Below, piece after piece: positions 1 to 7,864 of a stretch of DNA of 53,368 nt. Both the position numbers and the translations under genes were made by a program. The stretch's first letter is position 1. Each line of letters starts with the position of its first letter. Source of the stretch: Chloroflexota bacterium (GTDB lineage: Bacteria > Chloroflexota > Anaerolineae > B4-G1 > SLSP01); assembly GCA_019873645.1 (NCBI GenBank), contig JAIOAX010000032.1, positions 1 to 53,368 of the forward strand, given 5' to 3'. The notes beneath the pieces were generated by a model. That model worked only from the letters and a program-made list of their open reading frames with translations, did not search any database and was not told where the DNA came from.

Positions 1-183
1 CAGGATGTAGGCCAACCAGACCACGGTGAGTTGCCCGTTACTCAACCCTTGCTGCAAGCCGTGGGTACCCAAGTGCGTGTCTATCGCCGTGTCCAGGTGC
101 AAAGCCTGGCCCAGTTTGACCAACAACGGAATATCATCAATGCGTTCGTGTGTTAACGTTAAGTTGCCCATGCGGGCAAGCAT
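1..183 (-). CDS. Transposase N-terminus (DUF4277 / IS1634-like), partial
   Basis: Sixty-one codons are visible from an ATG at 183 running off the left edge; a second in-frame ATG at 171 is also possible. The translation contains THERIDDIPLLVKLGQAL, then HLGTHGLQQGLSNGQLTVVW and LAYIL. This pattern is characteristic of the N-terminal DUF4277 domain of IS1634-type DDE transposases. The catalytic DDE residues would lie to the left, outside the window. The plus-strand reading of the same DNA has no comparable pattern. The element is inserted into, or has replaced, the 5' end of the glycosyltransferase gene on its right. Family assignment is from pattern memory; whether the element is intact cannot be told. 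Confidence 0.7.
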   Translation of the reverse strand, partial: MLARMGNLTLTHERIDDIPLLVKLGQALHLDTAIDTHLGTHGLQQGLSNGQLTVVWLAYIL

Positions 184-222
184 ACCAGAATTTCGCGTTT
201 TGGCACGTCCATTCACGCGAAA
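1..222 (-). mobile_element. End of an IS1634/DUF4277-type insertion sequence, cut by window edge
   Basis: The left edge is the start-codon-proximal end of an insertion sequence whose transposase reads leftwards out of the window. The outer boundary is placed near 222 because glycosyltransferase homology resumes at about 223 (LETLCHFLEYL). A short inverted pair TTTCGCG (191-197) / CGCGAAA (216-222) sits at this end. The target duplication and the other terminus are outside the window, so the exact terminus is an estimate. Confidence 0.65.
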
Positions 223-1365
223 CTAGAGACCCTCTGTCACTTTCTGGAGTATCTGGCCGCCTTTGGGCATACAGCATTGATGTTTGCGCCTGAGGGTGCC
301 CCGCCGATGTATGCCGGAACGCCGATTGTGGGCTTGCCGGCAGTGGCGTTTCCCTTTTACCCGGATTTGCGCCTGGTGCCGCCGCTGGTGAATGTCGAGC
401 GCCGGTTAGCCGATTTCCGCCCTGACATTGTGCATCTGGTGAATCCGGCTTTCCTGGGGTTGGTAGGATTGCGACATGCGCGGACTCTCAATGTGCCGGT
501 TGTGGCTTCGTATCATACCGATCTCCCCGGGTACACACAAATTTATCGGATGGGGTGGGTCCGTGAATCTGTCTGGGCGTATTTCCGTTGGCTTCACAAC
601 CAGGCGGATTTGAATCTGGCGCCTTCACACTTCACCCGTCTGGAACTGGAAGCCCATGGCTTCGAACGCGTGCAAGTGTGGAGTCGCGGCGTGGATACCA
701 GGCAATTCCACCCTCAACGGCGTAGTCACACATGGCGCATGCGTCTGACTGATGGGCATCCTGAGGCGCCTTTATTGCTCTATGTGGGCCGTCTGGCGGC
801 CGAGAAGCGTATCGAGTGGTTACGTCCGGTGTTGGCAGCGCTTACCCAGGCGCGTCTGGCGCTTGTCGGCGATGGGCCACTGCGGGCGGAACTGGAGGCG
901 CTGTTTGCCGGGACCCCGACAGTGTTCACCGGCTATTTGCGCGGCGACGATCTGGCTGCGGCGTATGCTTCGGCCGACATTTTTGCTTTTCCCTCGGCTA
1001 ACGAGACCTTCGGCAATGTGGTGTTGGAAGCGATGGCTTCGGGATTGCCTGTGGTAGCGCCGCGCGCCGGCGGGCCGGTAGATTTAATTACCCACGGCTA
1101 CAACGGCTTTCTTGTTGCTCTGCAGGATCAAGAAGGGTGGCTTGCTTGCGTGCGTCAATATGTTGAAAACCCGGCTTTAACCGCTAAAATGGGACAAAGG
1201 GCGCGGGCGTTTGCCGAGAGCTGTAGCTGGGAGGCCGTGTTTCATGGGCTGCTCAATGACTACGCGGCGTTGCTTGAGGCGCGGCCATCAGCACGCCCGA
1301 TATTTCAATCATTCAGGGCGTCCGCAGTCCCGACCCCGCCCCTTTTGGGGCTGGGAGGTAAATAG
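223..1365 (+). pseudogene. GT4 family glycosyltransferase, 5' end lost to IS insertion
   Basis: The reading frame encodes a GT-B glycosyltransferase of family 4, similar to the alpha-mannosyltransferase / SQD2-like group that moves a hexose from a nucleotide sugar to a lipid or glycan. Visible parts are FAPEGAPPMYAGTPIVGLP (N-terminal Rossmann half), VVASYHTDLPGY, LLYVGRLAAEKRIEWL at the start of the C-terminal half, and the nucleotide-sugar motif NETFGNVVLEAMASGLPVV. Homology begins at about 223. The expected first 20-25 residues are missing, the upstream frame has no ATG, and it stops at 160-162. A TTG at 277 could start a shortened protein, but that would lack the first beta strand and donor-loop glycines. 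The C-terminal tail is formed by GC-rich repeat DNA. Most likely a pseudogene. Confidence 0.7.
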
Positions 1366-1497
1366 GGGGTTGGGGCGGCGCAGCCGCCCAAAATCCCCTC
1401 TTTGAGAAATCCCCCCGCTCTCCCCGCACGCGGGGAGAGCGGGGCAGGGGGTGAGAGGGGAAAACTCAAAAAAACCTGCCCCCATCTTGAAATGTCC
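1364..1497. repeat. Dispersed ~135-bp GC-rich repeat, copy 1
   Basis: This stretch matches 23846-23985 almost base for base. Shared blocks are GGGGCGGCG.AGCCGCCC (a hairpin), TTGAGAAATCCCCC, CGCTCTCCCCGCAC.CGGGGAGAGCG (a long hairpin), CAGGGGGTGAGAGGGGAAAA, CTCAAAAAACCTGCCCCC and CTGAAATG-type ends. There is no coding potential on either strand. The remaining gap up to mgsA holds only its promoter. Confidence 0.85.
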
Positions 1498-1514
1498 CCA
1501 TGAGTCCCTGGCCC

Positions 1515-1542
1515 TTGACGTCAGCAAACTTGTGGGTATGAT
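1515..1542 (+). promoter_or_regulatory. Sigma-70-type promoter of mgsA
   Basis: TTGACG (1515-1520), a 16-bp spacer and TATGAT (1537-1542) lie about 26 bp before the mgsA start, leaving a short leader that holds the AGGGGAGGTGA ribosome binding site. Confidence 0.6.
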
Positions 1543-1568
1543 CCCTTATCGAAAGGGGAGGTGATCCT

Positions 1569-2090
1569 ATGGCTGACTTGAAAATCGTCATACAACCGCA
1601 TAAACGGATTGCTCTGGTGGCGCATGACAACAAGAAGCAGACCTTGCTTGAATGGGCCAGATACAACCGTGAGTTATTGGCCCATCATGAGATTTATGCG
1701 ACCGGGACGACCGGCGCAGTGTTGGAACGTGAGTTGGGTATCCCGATCGTTAAACTGCACAGCGGGCCGCTGGGAGGCGATCAGCAGATCGGCGCCAAGA
1801 TCGCCGATGGCGAGATTGATTTCTTGATCTTCTTTTGGGATCCGCTTGAACCACAACCCCACGACCCCGACGTTAAGGCGTTGTTGCGCATGGCTGTCGT
1901 GTGGAACATTCCCATCGCTTGCAATCGGGCAACGGCCGATTTCATGATTTCATCGCCGCTGATGGAGGATACTTATGAGCGGCTGGTGCCCGACTATGAG
2001 GGCTACCGTAAGCGGCAAATCCAGCGGCAGCAGCTTTTTGGTCAAAGCATGCAGCTGCTGCGTGAAGACAATGCCGGTAATCAAGAATAA
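1569..2090 (+). CDS. mgsA: Methylglyoxal synthase
   Basis: Converts dihydroxyacetone phosphate to methylglyoxal and phosphate in the cytoplasm, a bypass of lower glycolysis used when phosphate is limiting. The 173-residue protein is close to the usual 150-ish length with a short C-terminal extension. Family signatures are [10 protein letters not shown] near the N-terminus, YATGTTG, the phosphate-binding and catalytic [31 protein letters not shown] and [14 protein letters not shown]. The catalytic Asp is in GGDQQ and the conserved His in PHDPDV. The start is fixed by a strong AGGGGAGGTGA Shine-Dalgarno 7 bases upstream and by a well-placed promoter. It appears monocistronic, and the neighbours do not suggest a shared pathway. 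Assignment is firm. Confidence 0.95.
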   Translation: MADLKIVIQPHKRIALVAHDNKKQTLLEWARYNRELLAHHEIYATGTTGAVLERELGIPIVKLHSGPLGGDQQIGAKIADGEIDFLIFFWDPLEPQPHDPDVKALLRMAVVWNIPIACNRATADFMISSPLMEDTYERLVPDYEGYRKRQIQRQQLFGQSMQLLREDNAGNQE

Positions 2091-2126
2091 CCCATCGGGA
2101 TATTTGTCACCCCAAACGAGTGTCAT

Positions 2127-2154
2127 TTGACATATTTTGAACTTGTTGTAGAAT
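2127..2154 (+). promoter_or_regulatory. Promoter of the ilv leader and operon
   Basis: TTGACA (2127-2132), 16 bp, TAGAAT (2149-2154). The predicted transcript begins near 2161, about 23 bases before the leader ORF ATG at 2184. This makes any start codon upstream of about 2160 unlikely. Confidence 0.75.
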
Positions 2155-2183
2155 ACGGGGTAATTAGATCGGATCGAGAGTTA

Positions 2184-2342
2184 ATGCTTATGCATACCGA
2201 CCAAAGCGACCGTAACCCAATACGCGACCTGGTGATCTCCAGCAATCCTTTGCTGGGGCTGTTGCTTATTGTCCTGGTTATTATTGTGCTCCTGCTTAGC
2301 GGGAGCACACGGGCGGTCGCGTTGGCGAAGATGAGGCCATAG
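2184..2342 (+). CDS. Putative ilv leader peptide (Leu/Ile/Val-rich, 52 aa)
   Basis: A 52-codon ORF lies between a strong promoter and a rho-independent terminator directly upstream of ilvB. Its middle reads LLGLLLIVLVIIVLLL, that is 15 of 16 consecutive residues being Leu, Ile or Val, followed by SGSTRAVALAKMRP. Leader peptides of ilv operons in enterobacteria and actinobacteria have such runs and use ribosome stalling on scarce charged tRNAs to control a downstream terminator. The ATG at 2184 (or 2190) is chosen because upstream starts fall in the -35 box. The same residues could form one transmembrane helix, so a small membrane protein is the alternative. The terminator, the competing RNA pairings and the ilvB context favour attenuation. 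Confidence 0.7.
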   Translation: MLMHTDQSDRNPIRDLVISSNPLLGLLLIVLVIIVLLLSGSTRAVALAKMRP

Positions 2343-2379
2343 TAGGACAAAGTATATCTAAGACCAGCAGAAGCCGCCC
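2285..2379 (+). promoter_or_regulatory. Attenuator RNA: pause hairpin and antiterminator candidates
   Basis: An 11-bp hairpin with a 3-base loop (2285-2295 with 2299-2309) spans the last Ile-Val-Leu-Leu-Leu codons of the leader. GGGCGG (2311-2316) can pair with CCGCCC (2374-2379), the 5' arm of the terminator, giving an antiterminator. CGCGACC (2223-2229) can pair with GGTCGCG (2315-2321), which would block the antiterminator and permit termination. The pairings are read directly from complementarity; their use in vivo is inferred. Confidence 0.55.
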
Positions 2380-2396
2380 AAAAAGGCGGCTTTTTT
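2373..2396 (+). terminator. Rho-independent terminator (ilv attenuator)
   Basis: GCCGCC, loop CAAAAA, GGCGGC, then six T. It sits 30 bases after the leader ORF stop and about 90 bases before ilvB, the place expected for an attenuator. Confidence 0.85.
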
Positions 2397-2410
2397 GTTA
2401 GGTAGGTAGG

Positions 2411-2438
2411 GAGTAGGGATTAGGGAGTAGGGAGTAGG
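2411..2438. repeat. Heptanucleotide repeat array (GAGTAGG type)
   Basis: Four tandem heptamers: GAGTAGG, GATTAGG, GAGTAGG, GAGTAGG, with a short reverse-complement arm (ATACTCCGTACT) at about 2454-2465. It lies between the attenuator terminator and the ilvB ribosome binding site. Confidence 0.8.
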
Positions 2439-2488
2439 GGGCTTCTATATCTTATACTCCGTACTACAGAAGATGAGGAGAGGATGCG

Positions 2489-4201
2489 ATGAAGAAGACG
2501 GGTGCAGAGATTATATGGGCGATGCTCGAACACGAGGGGGTCGAGGTTGCCTTTGGGATTCCGGGGGGCACGATTATGCACACGTATCATCCCCGCCAGA
2601 ATTACGGCGTCTATCACGTGCTGGTGCGCCATGAGCAATGCGCGGCGCATGCGGCGGATGGGTACGCGCGGGCTTCCGGCAAGGTCGGTGTGGCGATTGC
2701 CACTTCCGGTCCGGGTGCCACGAATCTGGTCACCGGCATTGCCACAGCCATGATGGACTCGTCCCCCATTGTGTGCATCACCGGGCAGGTGCCCACTGCT
2801 GTCATCGGCACAGATGCCTTCCAGGAAGTGGACATCACCGGTATCACCCTGCCGATCACCAAGCACAACTATCTGGTTGCCAGCGTTGACGAATTGGCCG
2901 AAGTGATTCACGAGGCGTTCTACATCGCCCGCAGTGGCCGCCCGGGGCCGGTGCTGGTGGATATCCCCAAAGACGTACAGCAGGCATCTACCGAATTTGT
3001 TGTGCCTGATGATGAAGTGAATTTGCCGGGATACCACCCTGTGGGCAAGGGCAATCCCGATCTGGTGGCCAAAGCGGCGCAATTGATCAACCAGGCTGAA
3101 CGTCCGGTGATTCTGGCCGGGCAGGGTGTGATCATGTCGGGGGCGACGGACGTGTTGCGCGCGTTTGCGGAGAAAACGGACACCCCGGTCGCTTTTACCC
3201 TTCTGGGGAAGGGCGGGTTCCCGGAGTCACATCCCCTGGCGCTGGCGTTGATGGGCATGCACGGCGAGGTCTTTGCTAATCGTGCTATCCAGGAAGCCGA
3301 TCTGTTGCTTGGCTTTGGAATGCGCTTTGACGATCGGGTGACCGGACGCCTGAATGCCTACGCGCCCTATGCGCGCAAAGTCCACGTGGATATGGATGCT
3401 GCCGAACTGAACAAGATTGTCAAGACCGACGTCGCCATCCACGGCGACCTGCGACAGGTGTTGGAGCAATTGTTGCCGCTCGTTCTCCCCGCCGATCACG
3501 AACCATGGCTGGAGCGTATCAACGGTTGGCGCGCGCAGAGCCACAAACGCGACATCATCAACCGCCCCGAAAACGGCCACCTGGTCGCGCCGCATTTCAT
3601 CAACGAACTTTGGGAGGCTACGGACGGACAGGCCATTATTGTCACCGACGTAGGCCAGCATCAGATGTGGGTCGCACAGTACTATCCCACCGACTACCCG
3701 CGCCATTTCATCTCCTCCGGCGGGCAGGGGACGATGGGCTTTGGATTGCCGGCGGCCATTGGCGCCCAGATTGCCCGTCCCGACAAGGAAGTATGGGCCA
3801 TCCTCGGCGATGGTGGTTTCCAAATGACTATGCACGATTTGGCGACCATTGTACAGGAGAAGCTGCCTGTTCATATTGCGATTTCCAACAACGGTTATCT
3901 GGGCATGGTGCGGCAGTGGCAAGAGTTCTTCTACAACAAACATTACGAGGCCACGCGCTTGCACAATCCCGATTTCGTGAAACTGGCCGAGGCCTACGGT
4001 ATTCGCGCGTGGCGAGCGACCAACCGCCGACAGGCGCGCGAGGCCATTGCGGCGGCGCGCGCCCATAACGGCCCCACGCTGATTGATTTTCAAATCGTCA
4101 GTGAAGGTGACGCTGCCAACGTCTATCCGATGGTGCCGGCCGGGGCTGCATTGCACGAGATGATCGAACGCCCGGTCTACGCGATGGCGCAGGAGGCATA
4201 A
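2489..4201 (+). CDS. ilvB: Acetolactate synthase, large (catalytic) subunit
   Basis: TPP-dependent acetohydroxyacid synthase that condenses two pyruvates to 2-acetolactate, or pyruvate plus 2-oxobutyrate to 2-aceto-2-hydroxybutyrate, the first common step to Val, Leu and Ile. Its 570 residues match the family. The N-terminal pyrimidine-binding domain has FGIPGGTIMHTY and VRHEQCAAHAADGYARASG, with catalytic Glu49. The central domain contains GQGVIMSGA, and the C-terminal domain has the TPP/Mg motif GDGGFQMTMHDL ... NNGYLGMVRQWQ. The stretch YHPRQNYGVYHV between the PGG motif and RHEQ is a slightly unusual variant. The GAGGAG ribosome binding site supports the start. The ilvN start is one base past the stop, so the two are translationally linked. 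Probably controlled by the upstream leader/attenuator. Confidence 0.97.
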   Translation: MKKTGAEIIWAMLEHEGVEVAFGIPGGTIMHTYHPRQNYGVYHVLVRHEQCAAHAADGYARASGKVGVAIATSGPGATNLVTGIATAMMDSSPIVCITGQVPTAVIGTDAFQEVDITGITLPITKHNYLVASVDELAEVIHEAFYIARSGRPGPVLVDIPKDVQQASTEFVVPDDEVNLPGYHPVGKGNPDLVAKAAQLINQAERPVILAGQGVIMSGATDVLRAFAEKTDTPVAFTLLGKGGFPESHPLALALMGMHGEVFANRAIQEADLLLGFGMRFDDRVTGRLNAYAPYARKVHVDMDAAELNKIVKTDVAIHGDLRQVLEQLLPLVLPADHEPWLERINGWRAQSHKRDIINRPENGHLVAPHFINELWEATDGQAIIVTDVGQHQMWVAQYYPTDYPRHFISSGGQGTMGFGLPAAIGAQIARPDKEVWAILGDGGFQMTMHDLATIVQEKLPVHIAISNNGYLGMVRQWQEFFYNKHYEATRLHNPDFVKLAEAYGIRAWRATNRRQAREAIAAARAHNGPTLIDFQIVSEGDAANVYPMVPAGAALHEMIERPVYAMAQEA

Positions 4202-4202
4202 G

Positions 4203-4700
4203 ATGCAAAGTACACTGATTGCTCTGGTTGAAGACAAACCCGGCGTGCTGACGCGCGTCGCCAGCCTGTTCCGCCGGCGCAACTACAACATCGAAAGTCT
4301 GACGGTCGGGCACACCGAAAAACCCGGCATTTCCCGTATGACGATTGTGGTAGACAGCGCGCGCACCGACGTTGAAAAAGTGGCGCAGAACCTTTACAAG
4401 CTGGTCAACGTGATCCGTGTGGAGGACGTGACCGAACAGCCGAGCGTGTTGCGCGACCTGGCGCTCATCAAAGTGCGGGCCGAGGGGGGCAGTACCCGTT
4501 CGGAAATTATGCAACTTGTGGACACCTTCCGGGCGCGCGTGGTGGATGTGGGGCTAGATACGCTGATGGTCGAAGTGACCGGCACGGAAGACAAAATTGA
4601 CGGCCTGGTGGAAGTCTTGCGCCCCTACGGCATCGTCGAGATGGTGCGCACCGGCCGTGTGGCTATGGCGCGCGGCAATGCGGGGAATGGGCATAAGTGA
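4203..4700 (+). CDS. ilvN: Acetolactate synthase, small regulatory subunit
   Basis: Regulatory partner of IlvB, conferring full activity and usually valine feedback inhibition. The 165 residues start with an ACT domain (about 1-75): TLIALVEDKPGVLTRVASLF, RRRNYNIESLTVG, with the ligand-binding Asn in NYNIESL and GVLTRV conserved. The C-terminal AHAS_S domain (about 85-158) contains RDLALIKVRAEG and DTLMVEVTGTEDKID. It follows ilvB with a 1-base gap, as in most IlvH/IlvN pairs. The length is typical of the short bacterial form. The gap to ilvC is filled by a repeat with inverted arms. Confidence 0.96.
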   Translation: MQSTLIALVEDKPGVLTRVASLFRRRNYNIESLTVGHTEKPGISRMTIVVDSARTDVEKVAQNLYKLVNVIRVEDVTEQPSVLRDLALIKVRAEGGSTRSEIMQLVDTFRARVVDVGLDTLMVEVTGTEDKIDGLVEVLRPYGIVEMVRTGRVAMARGNAGNGHK

Positions 4701-4779
4701 GTAGGGATTTGGGATTGGGGATTAGTGAGCAGGCTCTGGGGAGGCGTCCCGATCCCCAATTCCTAATCCCCAATCCCCA
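4701..4779. repeat. Inverted heptamer-type repeat (GGGATTG / CCCCAAT) in ilvN-ilvC gap
   Basis: The left arm (4701-4725) is built of GGGATTT, GGGATTG, GGGATTA units. The right arm (4752-4779) is CCCCAAT, CCTAATC, CCCAATC, CCCAGT-type units. The arms are near complements and could form a hairpin in the mRNA between ilvN and ilvC. Confidence 0.8.
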
Positions 4780-4809
4780 GTCCTCTAAATTGAAAAAGGA
4801 GAGAGAACA

Positions 4810-5865
4810 ATGACGAAGATTGATTTTGGTGGTGTCATCGAAGATGTGGTCACACGGGAGGAATTCCCCCTGGAAAAGGCACGCGAGGTGCTCCAGGATG
4901 AGGTCGTCGCGGTGCTGGGATATGGCGTACAGGGGCCGGCGCAGTCGTTGAACATGCGTGACAACGGCATCCATGTCATCGTCGGGCAGTGGCGGGGCGA
5001 TGTGGCGGCCTGGGACAAGGCCGTTGCCGATGGCTGGGTGCCCGGCGAGACCCTGTTTGATCTCGAAGAAGCGGCGGAACGCGGCACAATTGTCCAGTAT
5101 CTGGTCTCCGACGCGGCCCAGATGATGACCTGGCCGCGCATCAAGCCGCACCTCAAGCCCGGCGATGCGTTGTATTTCTCGCACGGTTTTTCCATCGTCT
5201 ACAGCAGCCAAACCGGTGTGGTCCCGCCGGATTTTGTGGACGTGATTATGGTCGCTCCCAAAGGCTCCGGGACGAGCGTGCGGGCCAACTTCCTCGCCGG
5301 AAGCGGCATCAACGCCAGCTATGCGGTGGAACAGGATTACACTGGCCGTGCGGAAGAACGTACCATCGCCCTGGGAATTGCTATCGGCGCGGGGTATCTC
5401 TTCCCCACCACCTTTAAGAACGAAGTTTACAGCGATCTTACCGGCGAACGCGGCGTGCTGATGGGCGCGCTGGCAGGTATCATGGAAGCGCAGTACAACC
5501 TGCTCCGTAAGCACGGCCATACGCCGAGTGAAGCCTTCAACGAAACGGTGGAGGAACTCACCCAGAGTCTCATCCGCCTGGTGGATAAAAACGGCATGGA
5601 CTGGATGTACGCCAATTGTTCCACGACGGCGCAACGCGGCGCGCTTGACTGGCGGCATCAGTTCCGCAAGGCCGTGGAGCCGATCTTTGACTGGCTATAC
5701 GAGAGCGTGGTCTCCGGCGAACAGACGCGCATTGTCCTGGCTGCTAACAGCGCGCCGGATTACCGCGAGAAACTTGCCGCAGAGCTGCGCGAAATGCGCG
5801 AATCGGAAATGTGGCGCGCAGGTGCGGCGGTGCGGTCGCTGCGGCCGGAGAACTGGGGAAAGTAG
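4810..5865 (+). CDS. ilvC: Ketol-acid reductoisomerase, Ilv5-like class I
   Basis: Isomerises and reduces acetolactate or acetohydroxybutyrate to the dihydroxy acids with NAD(P)H and Mg. The 351-residue protein has a Rossmann domain with GYGVQGPAQSLNMRDNG and a knotted C-terminal domain with GERGVLMG, SEAFNETVEE and CSTTAQRGALDW, holding the metal-binding Asp/Glu. It resembles the fungal Ilv5 type (DGWVPG, YFSHGF, VAPKGSGTSVR, SAPDYREKL, LRPEN) more than the usual bacterial GSQGHAHALNLRDSG type. The cofactor loop reads VGQWRGDVAAW instead of the common VGLRxGSxSW, so NADH use is possible but untested. The stop TAG lies inside the first unit of a heptamer repeat. A GGAGAGAG ribosome binding site supports the start. 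Confidence 0.96.
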   Translation: MTKIDFGGVIEDVVTREEFPLEKAREVLQDEVVAVLGYGVQGPAQSLNMRDNGIHVIVGQWRGDVAAWDKAVADGWVPGETLFDLEEAAERGTIVQYLVSDAAQMMTWPRIKPHLKPGDALYFSHGFSIVYSSQTGVVPPDFVDVIMVAPKGSGTSVRANFLAGSGINASYAVEQDYTGRAEERTIALGIAIGAGYLFPTTFKNEVYSDLTGERGVLMGALAGIMEAQYNLLRKHGHTPSEAFNETVEELTQSLIRLVDKNGMDWMYANCSTTAQRGALDWRHQFRKAVEPIFDWLYESVVSGEQTRIVLAANSAPDYREKLAAELREMRESEMWRAGAAVRSLRPENWGK

Positions 5866-5932
5866 ACAGTAGACAGTAGACGGTAGACAGGGGAAGAGAA
5901 ACCCCGTCTACTGTCTACCGACTACCGTCTAC
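5862..5932. repeat. GTAGACA heptamer repeat, long inverted arms (ilvC-leuA)
   Basis: Left arm: GTAGACA, GTAGACA, GTAGACG, GTAGACA then GGGG (5862-5893). Right arm: CCCC then the complementary heptamers (5902-5932). The arms match unit by unit, giving a stem of about 31 bp with an 8-base loop. The ilvC stop codon is inside the first unit, and the leuA ribosome binding site follows the last. Confidence 0.9.
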
Positions 5933-5944
5933 CTGGAGGAAACA

Positions 5945-7516
5945 ATGTCTGACGATGGGGTTGGCATTAAAGACAAGGTCGCCATTTTCGACACGACGCT
6001 GCGGGATGGAGAGCAGTCGCCCGGCGCGGCGTTGAACATTGACGAAAAACTGGAAATTGCCCGCGCTTTACAGGCGATGGGTGTGGATGTGATCGAAGCC
6101 GGGTTTCCCATCTCATCGCCGGGAGATTTCAAAGCCGTGCAGCGGATTTCACAGGAAATCCGTAATTGTACGGTCTGCGGGTTGACCCGCGCACGCCAGG
6201 CCGACATTGACGCGGCCGCCGAAGCCCTGAAGGATGCTGCGCGTCCGCGCATCCATACCGGCCTGGGTGTCTCGGATGTGCACCTTCAATACAAGCTGCG
6301 TATGACCCGCGAAGAGGCCCTTGAAGCGGGCGTTGCGGCGGTTAAATACGCGCGCAAGTTTGTGGAAGACGTGGAATATTTTGCCGAAGACGCCGGCCGC
6401 GCCGATCCCGACTACCTGTATCGCGTGCTTGAAGCTGTGATTGACGCCGGGGCCAGCGTGGTCAACATTCCCGATACCACCGGCTATACGACGCCGGACG
6501 AATTTGGGACGCTCATCGCCGGCATCCGCGCCAACGTCCCGAACATTGACCGCGCCGTCATCTCCGTTCACTGCCACAATGATCTGGGAATGGCGACGGC
6601 GAACGCACTGGCGGGCATCCGCAACGGCGCGCGGCAGGTTGAAGTGACCGTCAACGGCATCGGTGAGCGGGCCGGCAATACCTCGATGGAAGAAGTGGTG
6701 ATGGCGCTCAAAACGCGCCGCGATATTTTTGGATTGGACACAAACATCCAGACGCAGCACTTTTACTCGATCAGCCGCCTGGTGAGCCAGTTGACCGGCA
6801 TCCCGGTGCAGCCGAACAAAGCCATCGTCGGCGCGAATGCCTTCGCGCACTCATCCGGCATCCATCAGGACGGCGTGCTCAAAGAGCGCACAACCTACGA
6901 GATCATCAACCCGCGCGATGTGGGCGTGCCCGATTCGGCCATCATCCTTTCGGCGCGTTCGGGACGGCATGGGTTGCGCCATCGGCTGGCGGAACTGGGA
7001 TACTTCCTCGATGATGAGCAGTTTGAAAAGGTCTACGAGCGTTTCCTGGAAGTCGCGGACCGCAAGAAAACGGTGGATACCCGCGACCTGGAGGCGATTG
7101 TCTCCGATGAAGCGCGGATGTTCTTTGAGGAAACCTATCATTTGGAACAGGTGCAGGTGAGCTGTGGCAGCCAGAGCATCCCCACGGCAACCGTGCGCAT
7201 CAAGGGGCCGGACGGCAAGATCGTGTGTGACGCCGACTACGGCACCGGACCGGTGGACGCCGTCTACCGGGCCATCAACCGGGTCATCGGCGAGCCGAAC
7301 GAGCTGATCGAGTTCTCGGTGCAGGCCGTCACCGAGGGGATTGACGCCGTGGGGCGGGTCACGATCCGCATCCAGGCCGACAAACCGGTGAACGGCGGTG
7401 TGCGCCGGGTTTTCAGCGGCCATGGTGCCGACACTGACATTGTCACGGCCAGTGCCAAAGCCTATATGTTTGCCCTCAACCGCCTGATTGCCGCACGGCG
7501 GGAGGCGACAAGATAA
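5945..7516 (+). CDS. leuA: 2-isopropylmalate synthase
   Basis: Condenses acetyl-CoA with 2-oxoisovalerate, the first committed step of leucine synthesis. The 523-residue length equals that of E. coli LeuA. The N-terminal HMGL-like TIM barrel has [17 protein letters not shown] (metal and substrate site), [18 protein letters not shown] with the metal-binding His pair, and [20 protein letters not shown]. The linker has [12 protein letters not shown]. The C-terminal LeuA_dimer domain (about 390-520) holds the leucine-feedback module ending in VDAVYRAI ... [23 protein letters not shown]. The start follows a TGGAGGAAACA ribosome binding site in the edge of the upstream repeat. It is distinguished from CimA downstream by this canonical LeuA pattern. 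Confidence 0.96.
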   Translation: MSDDGVGIKDKVAIFDTTLRDGEQSPGAALNIDEKLEIARALQAMGVDVIEAGFPISSPGDFKAVQRISQEIRNCTVCGLTRARQADIDAAAEALKDAARPRIHTGLGVSDVHLQYKLRMTREEALEAGVAAVKYARKFVEDVEYFAEDAGRADPDYLYRVLEAVIDAGASVVNIPDTTGYTTPDEFGTLIAGIRANVPNIDRAVISVHCHNDLGMATANALAGIRNGARQVEVTVNGIGERAGNTSMEEVVMALKTRRDIFGLDTNIQTQHFYSISRLVSQLTGIPVQPNKAIVGANAFAHSSGIHQDGVLKERTTYEIINPRDVGVPDSAIILSARSGRHGLRHRLAELGYFLDDEQFEKVYERFLEVADRKKTVDTRDLEAIVSDEARMFFEETYHLEQVQVSCGSQSIPTATVRIKGPDGKIVCDADYGTGPVDAVYRAINRVIGEPNELIEFSVQAVTEGIDAVGRVTIRIQADKPVNGGVRRVFSGHGADTDIVTASAKAYMFALNRLIAARREATR

Positions 7517-7523
7517 TCAAATC

Positions 7524-7640
7524 AGGGCCTAGGGACTGGGGATTAGGGACTGGGGACTGGGACATTAAGGCGATCTCCAATTTCCAATTCTTTACTCTAA
7601 CTTTCCCCATCCTCAATCCCTACTCCCTACTCCCTAATCA
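7524..7640. repeat. Heptamer repeat with inverted arms (leuA-small ORF gap)
   Basis: The left arm (7524-7562) consists of AGGGACT, GGGGATT, AGGGACT, GGGGACT units. The right arm (about 7610-7640) has CAATCCC, TACTCCC, TACTCCC, TAATCAC units. Between them are degenerate CCAATTT / CCAATTC units. No open frame of note. Confidence 0.8.
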
Positions 7641-7659
7641 CCAAAACAGGAGGAGAACG

Positions 7660-7857
7660 ATGGATACGCAAACAGTGCAGCAGTACGAACAGCAGGATGT
7701 CATGACCGCTATGAAGCCGCGTCACAACGGGCGTTTATGGGAATCTTTCCCTGAGCCGCGCGGGTGGGCGGTGCGTTGGGACGGCTTTGCGCTGGAGGTC
7801 TCGGCACGGCGCAACGGCCACGCTCCCCAAGAACCTCTCGCGCCGCAAGGCCACTAG
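7660..7857 (+). CDS. Unrecognised 65-aa protein upstream of leuC
   Basis: A small ORF with a strong CAGGAGGAGAACG ribosome binding site. The protein is hydrophilic, rich in Gln at the start (QTVQQYEQQ) and in Trp/Arg/Pro in the middle (WESFPEPRGWAVRWDGFAL). There is no signal peptide, membrane segment or cysteine. The stop codon lies 7 bases before the GTG start of leuC. LeuC itself has only a weak Shine-Dalgarno, so translation of this ORF may deliver ribosomes to leuC. No family is recognised. It could be a small partner of the isopropylmalate isomerase or only a coupling ORF. Confidence 0.55.
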   Translation: MDTQTVQQYEQQDVMTAMKPRHNGRLWESFPEPRGWAVRWDGFALEVSARRNGHAPQEPLAPQGH

Positions 7858-7864
7858 GGGGTGT

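Noticed and set aside
26..226. 66-aa plus-strand ORF at the left edge
   Set aside because: The minus-strand reading of the same DNA is a recognisable transposase N-terminus; the plus-strand ORF has no protein-like pattern.
2184..2342. T-box riboswitch as control of ilvB
   Set aside because: No T-box sequence or specifier stem was seen; the short leader with an ILV-rich ORF fits ribosome-mediated attenuation better.
3227..4282. 351-codon open frame antisense to ilvB, and similar long antisense frames at 4663-5658, 14484-15416, 17192-18178 and 27004-28062
   Set aside because: All lie opposite well-identified enzymes and contain low-complexity His/Arg/Gly-rich translations typical of shadow frames.
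7787..7864. Upstream extension of leuC to an ATG at 7787
   Set aside because: The extra 26 residues (RWRSRHGATATLPKNL...) have no LeuC similarity and overlap the well-initiated 65-aa ORF.
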